46,828 bases of DNA from positions 1 to 46,828 of the forward strand of contig NZ_JACMYK010000050.1 of NCBI RefSeq assembly GCF_020889785.1. The letters are read 5' to 3'. Of the stretch, positions 16,450-24,240 are shown in pieces. Position 1 is the first letter of the stretch; each line of letters starts with the position of its first letter. A program made the position numbers and the translations under genes. Source of the DNA: Bradyrhizobium acaciae. Lineage in GTDB: Bacteria > Pseudomonadota > Alphaproteobacteria > Rhizobiales > Xanthobacteraceae. The notes below the pieces were generated by a model. That model had not been told where the DNA came from. It saw only the letters and a list, made by a program, of their open reading frames with translations, and searched no databases.

Positions 16450-16863
16450 CTAGAACCCTCCGTACTGAATAGCGGCGGAGCGGGCGATGGTGCTCGCAGG
16501 CTTGGGTATGAAAGGAAGGCTGTAGATGAAGTTGCCGGCCGCGTTGTAGTTGACCGTCACGACGTAGACGTTGGCGTTCGATGGGGACGGCGCGGCATTG
16601 ACCGTCAGATTGCTGGCAACGAGCAGCGGATAGGTCGACGCGTTGGCGGTTACGTAATTCGTCGCGAGGCTGTTGCGTTCGGTGTCGGTCATTCCAGCAA
16701 TCGACGACCGCGCCGCTTCGGCTGCGAGCTGCTGGACGCCATGCACCATGGCGAGATAGGAGCCGAAAACGATGATGCCGAAAATGAAGGCGAGAAACAG
16801 CGGCAGCATCAGCGCAAATTCAACAGCTGACGCGCCGCTTCGACAGCGAAACAACCTGGTCAT
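16450..16863 (-). CDS. TadE-like pilus assembly protein
   Basis: A 137-residue protein with the TadE pattern: short basic start (MTRLFRCRSGASAVEFA), one hydrophobic segment (LMLPLFLAFIFGIIVFGSYLA) containing the prepilin-like glutamate at about position 16, then a periplasmic domain ending in ARSAAIQYGGF. TadE pseudopilins are made with TadF/TadG in Flp pilus systems. Its stop lies 16 bases before the preferred TadG-like start, so the two form an operon. Upstream is a 377-base region without a gene. Confidence 0.88.
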   Translation of the reverse strand: MTRLFRCRSGASAVEFALMLPLFLAFIFGIIVFGSYLAMVHGVQQLAAEAARSSIAGMTDTERNSLATNYVTANASTYPLLVASNLTVNAAPSPSNANVYVVTVNYNAAGNFIYSLPFIPKPASTIARSAAIQYGGF

Positions 16864-17240
16864 GGCACACCTCGAACCGCAAGCTACGGCGTCACGTTGC
16901 GAGGCTTTGATTAAGGAAAACTATGAAAACGCTTCCGCGAATCAGTGGCGTCAATTCAGACTTATCGGGTCGGCAATCCGTAATGGGGTGATCAGAATCT
17001 CTGATGCGATCCCCGCAAAAACCCGGAGTGCGGTGCGGTTGAGGTGCTGCGGCGTGTTGAGATGCAGTTGTGGGATACCGTGATATGCGGGGTAATGCAC
17101 GTAACGATACATATGGCCTGCAATATCAGTGCCTTGTCGGCAATTGTGGCTAAACGAAAGTGCAACCAAATGTTAGTATAGCCTGATCACATACTGTGGA
17201 GATTGGAACTGCGTCCCGTGCTGAGATTGGAGGGCTCGCG
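16864..17240. other. divergent intergenic region, no gene found
   Basis: This 377-base region separates the TadE-like gene from the LysR gene. It is more AT-rich than its surroundings in parts (GATTAAGGAAAACTATGAAAAC). I see no convincing coding frame or RNA, and no operator I can name. It presumably carries both promoters. Confidence 0.5.
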
Positions 17241-18128
17241 ATGCACAGACCGCGTCAGCATTTGAATATTCCTACTGAAATCGTTCGCACCGTCGTTGCG
17301 ATTGCAGAGACGGGAAGTTTATCGAAGGCCGGGGAGCGGCTCGGCCTGAGCCAGCCGGCGATCAGTTCGCAGGTCAAGCGACTGCAGAGCCTGATTGGTG
17401 GCGCGCTGTTCGTCAGAACGGCAAACGGCACGACAACCACAGAGTTAGGCAAGGTCGCCGTGCAGCAGGCAAGGCGAATCCTCGAAGCAAACGATCAACT
17501 GCTTCGACTCGGCGGCAATCATGAAGGACCCCAGCCATTGCGGCTGGGAATAAGCACGATGCTCGCCGAGGAATTCCTCAAGCTGCATCCGGCTGACGCA
17601 CTCGCCGACGTGCTGGTTCACGCCGACATGTCGCCGATCGTCATCAGAGGATTGATCGACGGCTACGTCGACATCGCCTTCGTCTACAGCAACCCTTCGC
17701 TGGAGAACGAACACGAGGTGACGATCGCCGCCGAGGCCGACGAGCGCTCGGTGTGGGTTCGGTCACGCGATTTCGTTCTGCGGCCGGGCGCCCCGATCCC
17801 GATCCTGGCGTGGCCCGGTGACGACTGGATGATCCGGACGCTCACCAAGCACAACATCTCGTACAAGATCGTGTTCAGGAGCCCGAACCACCAACTGCGA
17901 CTGGAAGCCGCTCGGGCCGGATACGGCCTGACGGCGTGCCCCGAGCGGATGATCCCGTCCTCCCTCGTCTCGGCGAAGGACTACTATCTCCCGGAGCTTC
18001 CGTTGCAGAAGCGTTTGCTGTGCGTCCGTCCGGGCCTCGAGGGAAGCCGTGCGACGGCGATGGTGCAGCGGTTGTCCAGCCTGTTCTTCAGCGGCGCGAA
18101 GCCGATGCGTCAGGTGAGCAACATGTAG
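17241..18128 (+). CDS. LysR-family transcription regulator
   Basis: A 295-residue regulator. The N-terminal helix-turn-helix is clear: IVRTVVAIAETGSLSKAGERLGLSQPAISSQ and on, ending in GGALFVRT. A LysR-type substrate-binding domain follows from about residue 95, with a typical HADMSPIVIRGLIDGYVDIAF. The start at 17241 has GGAGGG seven bases upstream; an earlier in-frame codon at 17196 lacks one. Neighbours on both sides are convergent or divergent, so the target is not obvious. It may control the divergent TadE-TadG genes or act elsewhere. The effector is unknown. Confidence 0.93.
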   Translation: MHRPRQHLNIPTEIVRTVVAIAETGSLSKAGERLGLSQPAISSQVKRLQSLIGGALFVRTANGTTTTELGKVAVQQARRILEANDQLLRLGGNHEGPQPLRLGISTMLAEEFLKLHPADALADVLVHADMSPIVIRGLIDGYVDIAFVYSNPSLENEHEVTIAAEADERSVWVRSRDFVLRPGAPIPILAWPGDDWMIRTLTKHNISYKIVFRSPNHQLRLEAARAGYGLTACPERMIPSSLVSAKDYYLPELPLQKRLLCVRPGLEGSRATAMVQRLSSLFFSGAKPMRQVSNM

Positions 18129-18130
18129 TC

Positions 18131-18157
18131 CGGTGCCGCCGCATTCCGGCGGTACCG
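18131..18157. terminator. hairpin between convergent lysR and slyX
   Basis: An 11-pair stem (CGGTGCCGCCG with CGGCGGTACCG, one G-T pair) and a 5-base loop fill nearly the whole gap between the LysR stop (18128) and the slyX stop (18159). There is no long T-run on either side, so its strength is uncertain. It is best read as a shared transcript end. Confidence 0.6.
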
Positions 18158-18158
18158 A

Positions 18159-18374
18159 TCAATAATGCGGTGGGCGCTCGTTGGCGGGTCCCGGACCTTG
18201 GCGTTCGGCCTCCTGAAGCCGGTCGCGCAGTTCGGCGATTTGGCGGGTCAGCGCATCGATCTGCTTCCATTGCGCCGTGATGGTCTGGTTCAGCGTCTCG
18301 ATGGCTTCGTCCTGGTAGGTCAGGCGGACCTCCAGCGCGTCGATCCGCTCGCTCAGTTTTGCCGCGTCACTCAT
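18159..18374 (-). CDS. slyX: SlyX family protein
   Basis: A 71-residue coiled-coil protein. LSERIDALEVRLTYQDEAIETLN and on, followed by RQIAELRDRLQEAE and the C-terminal PPHY, is the classic SlyX pattern. The role is poorly known in any organism. Its start overlaps the end of trhO by 8 bases, so the two are translationally linked and share a transcript. Confidence 0.92.
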   Translation of the reverse strand: MSDAAKLSERIDALEVRLTYQDEAIETLNQTITAQWKQIDALTRQIAELRDRLQEAERQGPGPANERPPHY

Positions 18375-19119
18375 GGACGGCGTCCAGCTGTCCACGCTCG
18401 TGCAGGCCGTGGCCGAGCGCGACGCGTTCGTCGAACACAAAGCAGTCGCCGCGCCAGCGGCTGTCCTGCTGCGGGGTTTCCTCGAGATATCTGAGGATGC
18501 CGCCCTTGAGGTGATAGACCTCGCCAAATCCTTGCGCGAGCAGATAGGCGCTCGCCTTCTCGCAGCGGATGCCGCCGGTGCAGAACATCGCGATCCTGCG
18601 GTGTTTCGCCGGATCGAGGTGCCGCGCGGCAAATCCCCTGAATTGTCCAAAGCTCGCGATCTTCGGATCCACTGCGCCTTCGAAGGTACCCATCGCGACC
18701 TCGAACGCGTTGCGGGTGTCGAGCACCATGACGTCGGGCGCCGCGATGAGCTCATTCCAGTCGGCTGGATCGACATAGGTGCCGACCTGCCGCGTCGGAT
18801 CGACCGTAGGGTCGCCGAGCGTCACGATTTCCTTCTTCAGCCGCACCTTGAGCCGTTGGAACGGCATCTGCGCGGCTTCGGAGAATTTCAGCTCGAGATT
18901 GTGGAGGCGGCCGCCGAACAGCGGCCCATTCTTAAGCTCCGCGATGAAGCCATCGATGGCTTCATCGGTGCCGGCAATGGTGCCGTTGATGCCCTCATGG
19001 GCGAGCAGCACGCTGCCCTTCAGATCGAGCTCGGCACAGCGCGCACGCAGCGGCTCGCGCAGTGCGCGGAAGTCGGGCAGCGCGGCGAACTGGTAGAAGG
19101 CGGCGACCTTGAGGGGCAT
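18367..19119 (-). CDS. trhO: tRNA uridine(34) hydroxylase TrhO (YceA)
   Basis: TrhO uses oxygen to hydroxylate uridine 34 in tRNA, on the way to 5-methoxy- or 5-carboxymethoxyuridine. The 250-residue protein has the N-terminal acylphosphatase-like domain (FYQFAALPDFRALREPLR, GSVLLAHEGINGTIAG) and a rhodanese domain with the active-site loop C180-TGGIR-C186. QVGTYVDPADWNELI and YHLKGGILRYLEE are characteristic. Length is at the short end of the family. It is followed by slyX with an 8-base overlap. The gap up to the divergent gamma-glutamyltransferase (19120-19290) holds GC-rich inverted repeats but no gene. Confidence 0.93.
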   Translation of the reverse strand: MPLKVAAFYQFAALPDFRALREPLRARCAELDLKGSVLLAHEGINGTIAGTDEAIDGFIAELKNGPLFGGRLHNLELKFSEAAQMPFQRLKVRLKKEIVTLGDPTVDPTRQVGTYVDPADWNELIAAPDVMVLDTRNAFEVAMGTFEGAVDPKIASFGQFRGFAARHLDPAKHRRIAMFCTGGIRCEKASAYLLAQGFGEVYHLKGGILRYLEETPQQDSRWRGDCFVFDERVALGHGLHERGQLDAVHE

Positions 19120-19290
19120 GGCCGGGGTTTATCAGGCCGGCCAGGCCGGCGAAACCCCGCAAAGCCATGCATTATCGGGATAATTCCTCTGGCATGCCAT
19201 GCATTGCCCTGCCGGGGATGAATGTGCCATGTACCTGCATCCTTCCGCCGCGACAGCATCAGACCATCACGATCAAGCGAGCTCTCCGTT

Positions 19291-20877
19291 ATGAGGAATT
19301 TCCACTTCGCCGGCCGTTCCACGGTCCACGCCCAGAACGCGATGGTGGCGACGTCGCATCCGGAGGCGGCGCTGGTGGCCATCGAGGTGATGCGCGAGGG
19401 CGGTACGGCGGCCGACGCTGCGGTCGCCGCCTGCGCACTGCTCGGTGTCATCGAGCCGCAATCGACCGGCATCGGCGGCGACTGCTTCGCGCTGATCCAG
19501 CCGAAGGGCGAGGGCAAGATCGTGTCCTACAACGGCAGCGGCCGGGCGCCGATGGCGGCCACCGCCGACTGGTACCTCGAACGCAAGATCCATTCGGTGC
19601 CGCTGACCTCGGCGCATGCCGTCAGCATTCCCGGCGCGATCGATGCCTGGGACGTGATCCTCAGGGATCACGGCAAGTTCGGTTTCGACCGGCTGCTGCA
19701 GCCCGCGATCAAGGCCGCCGAAGAGGGCTATGTCGTCGCTCCGCGCATCGCCTTCGACTGGAAGAACGGCTTCGAGAAGCTGAAGAACGGCACCAACACC
19801 GAGCGCTATCTGCTGCCGCACGGCAAGCCTGCGGTCGCCGGCGACGTGATCCGCCAGCCGGAGCTCGGCAAGACGCTGCGCGCGATCGCGCAAAAGGGCC
19901 GCGACGCCTTCTATAGCGGCGAGATCGCCGCCGACATGGTCGACACGCTGCGCGGCATCGGCGGGCTGCACACGCTGGAAGACTTCGCCGCGCATTCGAC
20001 CGAGACGACCTCGCCGATCGGCACGATGTACAAGGGCCACGACGTCTGGCAGTGCCCGCCGAACGGCCCCGGCATCACCATGCTGGTGATGCTCAACATC
20101 CTGTCGCGCTTCGACCTGACCAAGTTCAAGCCGCTCAGCGTCGAGCGCTTCCACCTCGAGGCCGAGGCGGCGCGCATCGCCTACATGATGCGCGAGCAGT
20201 ATATCGGCGACCCCCAGCACGCGCATGTCGACGTTGCCGGCATCCTCTCCAGGGAGTTCGCCGACGAGCATATCAAGAACATCCGGATGGACCGGCTGCT
20301 CGAACTGCCGAACGTTGCACCGCCGATGAACCCGTCGACGGTCTATATCACCGTGGTCGACAAGGATCGCAACGTCTGCTCGTTCATCAACTCGATCGCA
20401 CATTCGTTCGGCTCGGCGATCGTCTCCAACAAGACCGGCGTCCTGCTGCAGAACCGCGCCGGCGGCTTCCGCATCCAGCCCGGCCATCCGAACTGCATCG
20501 CGCCGGGCAAGCGTCCGCTGCACACCATCATTCCGTCGTTGGCCACCATGAACGGCCGTGCGGTGATGCCGTTCGGCGTGATGGGCGGGCAGTATCAGCC
20601 GGTCGGCCAGACCCGCGTGCTGACCAACATGCTGGACTATGGCTGCGACATCCAGGAGGCGATCGACATGCCGCGCGGCCTGCATTACGAGGGCGTCTAT
20701 CAACTCGAGGACTCAGTGCCGGCAGAGATCGTCGAAGGCCTGAAGAAGATCGGCCACAAGACCACCAGCGTGGTCGCGCCGCTCGGCGGCGGCCAGGGGA
20801 TCTGGATCGATTGGGACAAGGGCACGCTGACCGGCGGCTCCGATCCGCGCAAGGACGGCTGCGCACTCGGCTACTGA
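19291..20877 (+). CDS. ggt: gamma-glutamyltransferase family protein
   Basis: This 528-residue enzyme belongs to the self-cleaving Ntn hydrolases that transfer or hydrolyse gamma-glutamyl groups. The large-subunit part has EVMREGGTAADAAVAACALLGVIEPQ style signatures and GIGGDCFALI. The nucleophile Thr is T350 in PSTVYITVVD, where autocleavage would expose it. The residue after it is Val instead of the Thr-His of E. coli Ggt, typical of a divergent branch. No signal peptide is seen, so it should act in the cytoplasm, unlike classic periplasmic Ggt. The start at 19291 gives MRNFHFAGRS. A short gap leads to the FKBP gene. The physiological substrate is uncertain. Confidence 0.9.
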   Translation: MRNFHFAGRSTVHAQNAMVATSHPEAALVAIEVMREGGTAADAAVAACALLGVIEPQSTGIGGDCFALIQPKGEGKIVSYNGSGRAPMAATADWYLERKIHSVPLTSAHAVSIPGAIDAWDVILRDHGKFGFDRLLQPAIKAAEEGYVVAPRIAFDWKNGFEKLKNGTNTERYLLPHGKPAVAGDVIRQPELGKTLRAIAQKGRDAFYSGEIAADMVDTLRGIGGLHTLEDFAAHSTETTSPIGTMYKGHDVWQCPPNGPGITMLVMLNILSRFDLTKFKPLSVERFHLEAEAARIAYMMREQYIGDPQHAHVDVAGILSREFADEHIKNIRMDRLLELPNVAPPMNPSTVYITVVDKDRNVCSFINSIAHSFGSAIVSNKTGVLLQNRAGGFRIQPGHPNCIAPGKRPLHTIIPSLATMNGRAVMPFGVMGGQYQPVGQTRVLTNMLDYGCDIQEAIDMPRGLHYEGVYQLEDSVPAEIVEGLKKIGHKTTSVVAPLGGGQGIWIDWDKGTLTGGSDPRKDGCALGY

Positions 20878-20912
20878 TCGCGATCGACATCAATCAAGGA
20901 AGGACGTCCAGG

Positions 20913-21371
20913 ATGCAATCTTCACGACGCACGATCATCAAGACTGCGTTTGCCGGCCTTGCGGCGGCAGTCTCCACGTCCGTTGCCGGCGAAACGGCGA
21001 TGGCCCAAACAGCAGGAAAGCCCATGACCACAGCTTCAGGCCTCCAGATCATCGACAGCAAGGTCGGCACCGGCGCCTCGCCGAAGACCGGCCAGACCTG
21101 CGTCATGCACTACACCGGCTGGCTCTACGAGAACGGCCAGAAGGGCAAGAAATTCGACTCCTCCGTCGACCGCAACGAGCCGTTCGAGTTTCCGATCGGC
21201 CAGGGTCACGTGATCAAGGGTTGGGACGAGGGTGTCGTAACCATGAAGGTCGGCGGCAAGCGTACGCTGATCATCCCGCCGAACCTCGGCTATGGTGCGC
21301 GCGGCGCCGGCGGCGTGATCCCGCCGAATGCGACGCTGATGTTCGACGTCGAACTGCTTGGTGTAAAGTAG
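20913..21371 (+). CDS. exported FKBP-type peptidyl-prolyl isomerase
   Basis: A 152-residue protein that should speed proline isomerisation during folding in the periplasm. The N-terminus carries the twin-arginine-like signal SRRTIIKTAF, a hydrophobic stretch and an Ala-Met-Ala cleavage region near residue 31. The FKBP domain follows: VMHYTGWLYENGQKGKKFDSS, FPIGQGHVIKGWDEGV and a final ATLMFDVELLGVK, with the binding-pocket residues in place. It starts 35 bases after the gamma-glutamyltransferase gene behind AGGACGTCCAGG. Twin-arginine export would imply folding before export. Confidence 0.93.
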   Translation: MQSSRRTIIKTAFAGLAAAVSTSVAGETAMAQTAGKPMTTASGLQIIDSKVGTGASPKTGQTCVMHYTGWLYENGQKGKKFDSSVDRNEPFEFPIGQGHVIKGWDEGVVTMKVGGKRTLIIPPNLGYGARGAGGVIPPNATLMFDVELLGVK

Positions 21372-21417
21372 GCTAGCGGCCGTCAAGTAACCGGCCCACG
21401 ACAAGAGGGGCGCAGCG

Positions 21418-22407
21418 ATGAAGATCTCGATCCTCGACGATTATTTCGACACGCTGCGCACCCTCGATTGCTTCCACAAGCTCGACGGCCACGACGTCAC
21501 GATCTGGAACGATCATGTCCAGGACGTCGATGTGCTCACCGAGCGGCTGCGCGACACCGACGCGCTGGTCCTGATCCGCGAACGCACCCAGATCCGCGCG
21601 CCGCTGCTCGAGCGTCTGCCGAAGCTGAAGCTGATCAGTCAGCGCAGCGTCTATCCGCATATCGACATCGACGCCTGCACGCGGCTCGGCATCATCGTGT
21701 CGTCGAGCCAGCATGCCGACACGCCGTCCTACGCCACGGCCGAGTTCACCTGGGGCATGATCCTCGCGGCGATGCGCGCGATCCCGCAGCAGATGGCGGC
21801 GCTGAAGGCCGGCAAATGGCAGATCGGCATCGGTAATACCCTGCGCGGCAAGACGCTCGGCATCTACGGCTATGGGCGCATCGGCGCCGTGGTCGCGGGT
21901 TACGGCAGGGCGTTCGGCATGAACGTGCTGGTTTGGGCGCGCGAGCCGGCGATGGTGAAGGCGCGTGCCGACGGCTACGAGACCGCGGCAAGCAAAGCCG
22001 ATTTCTTTGCCCGTTGTGACGTGCTGTCGCTGCATATGCGGCTGGTCGACGCGACGCGCGGTATCGTCAAGGCGGAAGACCTCGCGCGGATGAAGACGAC
22101 CGCGCTGATCGTCAACACCAGCCGCGCGCCGCTGATCGAGCCGGGTGCGCTGGTCAATGCGCTGCGCGCCGGCCGGCCCGGCATGGCGGCGATCGATGTC
22201 TACGAGAAGGAGCCGTTGCGCGACACGTCGGACCCGCTGCTCAACATGGACAATGTGGTCTGCACGCCGCATCTCGGCTACGTCTCGCGCGACGAATACG
22301 AGATCCAGTTCACCGATATCTTCGATCAGATCGTGGCCTATGCTGCCGGTGGGCCGACCAATGTGGTGAATCCGGATGTGCTGGCACATCCGCGTCCGCG
22401 CGGCTGA
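21418..22407 (+). CDS. D-2-hydroxyacid dehydrogenase family protein
   Basis: This 329-residue NAD-dependent dehydrogenase interconverts a 2-hydroxyacid and a 2-ketoacid. The nucleotide motif is GIYGYGRIGAVVAGYGRAFG. The catalytic arginine lies in NTSRAPLIE, the glutamate in DVYEKEPL and the histidine in CTPHLGYVSRDEY. It resembles phosphoglycerate dehydrogenase-like proteins without the C-terminal ACT domain. The start at 21418 has AGGGGCG upstream. It lies 46 bases after the FKBP gene, possibly in the same transcript. The substrate is not evident. Confidence 0.93.
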   Translation: MKISILDDYFDTLRTLDCFHKLDGHDVTIWNDHVQDVDVLTERLRDTDALVLIRERTQIRAPLLERLPKLKLISQRSVYPHIDIDACTRLGIIVSSSQHADTPSYATAEFTWGMILAAMRAIPQQMAALKAGKWQIGIGNTLRGKTLGIYGYGRIGAVVAGYGRAFGMNVLVWAREPAMVKARADGYETAASKADFFARCDVLSLHMRLVDATRGIVKAEDLARMKTTALIVNTSRAPLIEPGALVNALRAGRPGMAAIDVYEKEPLRDTSDPLLNMDNVVCTPHLGYVSRDEYEIQFTDIFDQIVAYAAGGPTNVVNPDVLAHPRPRG

Positions 22408-22463
22408 CCGGCATCGCTCACACTCGACGACCGTCTCGATGGAGCGGCCGTGTCATCTCGCGC

Positions 22464-22667
22464 TCAGCGAGGCCAGTGAGCCGCTGCGGTCACCCTGCCG
22501 ACGATCCTCTTGATGCCGCCGAGTGCCCTCTGTCCCTTGCCCTTGGCTTGCAGGATCGCGCCTCTGCCCTGCATTGCCGGAGAGCCGGTGACCTTGCCAA
22601 GACGTCGCTTGAACCTGCCGATCGCCTCGTTGGTCGTGCCCTTGATCCTATCTGTCGTGCTACCCAT
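22464..22667 (-). CDS. CsbD-family stress protein
   Basis: A 67-residue hydrophilic protein. MGSTTDRIKGTTNEAIGRFKRRLGKVTG is the CsbD-type opening, and the rest is basic and helical (GKGQRALGGIKRIVGRV). CsbD-like proteins are general stress proteins in many bacteria, with unclear molecular role. The ribosome site AAGGAG lies upstream of the start. An EcfG-type promoter at 22697-22722 directs it, in line with the family. This copy lacks the usual second half of conserved charged repeats and is more basic than most. Confidence 0.87.
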   Translation of the reverse strand: MGSTTDRIKGTTNEAIGRFKRRLGKVTGSPAMQGRGAILQAKGKGQRALGGIKRIVGRVTAAAHWPR

Positions 22668-22696
22668 GAAATTACTCCTTCGGAATACGCCGAGAC

Positions 22697-22722
22697 AACG
22701 CGCCGGCACATGGCGATGTTCC
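22697..22722 (-). promoter_or_regulatory. EcfG-type promoter of the CsbD gene
   Basis: On the leftward strand GGAAC (22722-22718) is followed after exactly 17 bases by CGTT (22700-22697). This is the EcfG general-stress consensus, 30 bases before the CsbD start. A 13-base direct repeat containing the same GGAAC element occurs at 22712-22724 and 22728-22740, so a second, mis-spaced -35 copy lies just upstream. Confidence 0.75.
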
Positions 22723-22813
22723 GAGTCGGCGATGTTCCGATTTTCCGCTCGCCTGCGCGCCTGCTTTTCGCTAGCGTTCCGCGCACGCAATCAGGCCAAC
22801 GAAAGCAAGAACG

Positions 22814-23338
22814 ATGAGCGGTTCCCACGATCACACCCATCCTCACGACCATGATCATCACCATCACGACGACGATCGCTGGAAGCACGACGGCGTCCGC
22901 GTGATTCCGGGCAACCAACTCGATCCGAACGTGCCGTCGACCGCCGGCATGGACCGCAAGGCCGCGATCAATTTCGCCCGCGTCGGCGCGCAGAAATTGT
23001 GGGCGGGCACCGTCAGCATCAAGCCGGACGCCAAGACCGGCGCGCATCATCACGGCCATCTCGAAAGCATCATCTATGTGGTGAAGGGCAAGGCGCGGAT
23101 GCGCTGGGGCGAGAAGCTGCAGTTCACCGCCGAAGCCGGTCCCGGCGATTTCATCTTCGTGCCGCCCTACGTGCCGCATCAGGAGATCAACGCCAGTCCC
23201 GACGAGGTGCTGGAATGCGTGCTGGTGCGCTCCGACGGCGAGGCCGTGGCGATCAATCTCGACATCGAGCCGGTGGAGAAGCCGGAGAACGTGCTGTGGG
23301 TCGATCCGGTGCACCGGCATCCCGACGAGAACAAGTAA
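22814..23338 (+). CDS. cupin protein with histidine-rich N-terminus
   Basis: A 174-residue single-domain cupin. The first cupin motif is present as HHHGHLE at 78-84, with likely metal ligands among H78-H80, H82 and E84, and the second motif supplies H122 in PPYVPHQE. The first 25 residues contain ten histidines alternating with aspartates, a likely nickel-, zinc- or copper-binding arm. It is divergent from the CsbD gene and is followed by an enoyl-CoA hydratase. The function is unknown; metal storage or a dioxygenase- or isomerase-like reaction is possible. Confidence 0.88.
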   Translation: MSGSHDHTHPHDHDHHHHDDDRWKHDGVRVIPGNQLDPNVPSTAGMDRKAAINFARVGAQKLWAGTVSIKPDAKTGAHHHGHLESIIYVVKGKARMRWGEKLQFTAEAGPGDFIFVPPYVPHQEINASPDEVLECVLVRSDGEAVAINLDIEPVEKPENVLWVDPVHRHPDENK

Positions 23339-23390
23339 CGTCGCGGCCTGGCCGCGACGAAACAAAATATAACAAAACAGGGAGGCCAGC

Positions 23391-24128
23391 ATGACGCTCG
23401 TTCGCTACGAGAGCGCGGATCACGTCGCCACCATTACGATGACCCGCAATGAGAAGCACAACGCGCTCAACAACGCGCTGTGCACCGAATTGCGTGACGC
23501 CTGGCTACGGTTTCAAGACAGCGACGATCGCGTCGCGGTGCTGGCCTCCGCGGAGGAGAAGTATTTCTCGGTCGGCGCCGATGTGGCCGACCTTCCCGTC
23601 AATATGTGGCATGCGGTGCCTGGCCTCGGCGTCGATCTCGACAAGCCGGTCATTGCGGCGACGTCGGGCTGGGTGGTCGGCGGGGCCTTCGTGCTGGTCC
23701 AGATGGCCGATCTGTGCGTCGCCTCCGAGACGACGCGCTTCATTTATCCCGAGGGCAAGATCGGCACGACCGCCGGTGGCGTCTCATCGGTGATGGCGCG
23801 GATGCCGCACAAGATCGCCATGGAGTTTCTTCTGGTCGGCGAGGAGATGTCGGCGGAACGCGCCTTCCAGATCGGTTTCGTCAACAAGGTCGTGCCGAAG
23901 GGACAACACGTCGCGATGGCACAGGAGATGGCCGCGAAGATCGCCGGCAACGCGCCGTTGGTGGTCCGCGCGCTGAAGAAGCTGGCCCGTGAAGCCATGC
24001 CTAAGGGGCCGCTGGAGACGGTCGCCGACGTGCGGCGGCTGCTTGACGAAGTGCGAGACAGCGACGACCTCAAGGAAGGCGTCAAGGCATTCAGCGAGAA
24101 GCGGAAGCCGAGGTTTACGGGGAAGTAG
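23391..24128 (+). CDS. enoyl-CoA hydratase/isomerase family protein
   Basis: A 245-residue crotonase-fold protein acting on an acyl-CoA. The first oxyanion-hole strand is NEKHNALNNAL, the second EEKYFSVGADVADL, and the third GWVVGGAFVLVQMADLCVAS. The segment FIYPEGKIGTTAGGVSSVM holds one likely catalytic glutamate. It is slightly shorter than typical crotonases (about 260). The start at 23391 follows GGGAGGCC. It lies 52 bases after the cupin gene. The specific reaction, hydration or isomerisation, is not clear. Confidence 0.92.
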   Translation: MTLVRYESADHVATITMTRNEKHNALNNALCTELRDAWLRFQDSDDRVAVLASAEEKYFSVGADVADLPVNMWHAVPGLGVDLDKPVIAATSGWVVGGAFVLVQMADLCVASETTRFIYPEGKIGTTAGGVSSVMARMPHKIAMEFLLVGEEMSAERAFQIGFVNKVVPKGQHVAMAQEMAAKIAGNAPLVVRALKKLAREAMPKGPLETVADVRRLLDEVRDSDDLKEGVKAFSEKRKPRFTGK

Positions 24129-24145
24129 GACCGATCGCGCTCCGC

Positions 24146-24231
24146 CGTCATTGCGAGGAGCGATAGCGACGAGGCAATTCATCTATCCTGACGCCTAGAA
24201 ATGGATTGCTTCGCTGCGCTCGCAATGACGG
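24146..24231. repeat. dispersed inverted repeat, CGTCATTGCGAGGAGC type
   Basis: Left arm CGTCATTGCGAGGAGC with AGCGACGAGGCAAT; right arm ATTGCTTCGCTGCGCTCGCAATGACG. The arms are near-complementary and flank a short variable centre. The element at 41571-41653 has the same arms, so this is a multicopy family within the window. It lies between the convergent enoyl-CoA hydratase and amidohydrolase genes. Confidence 0.75.
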
Positions 24232-24240
24232 ATAGAGCGA

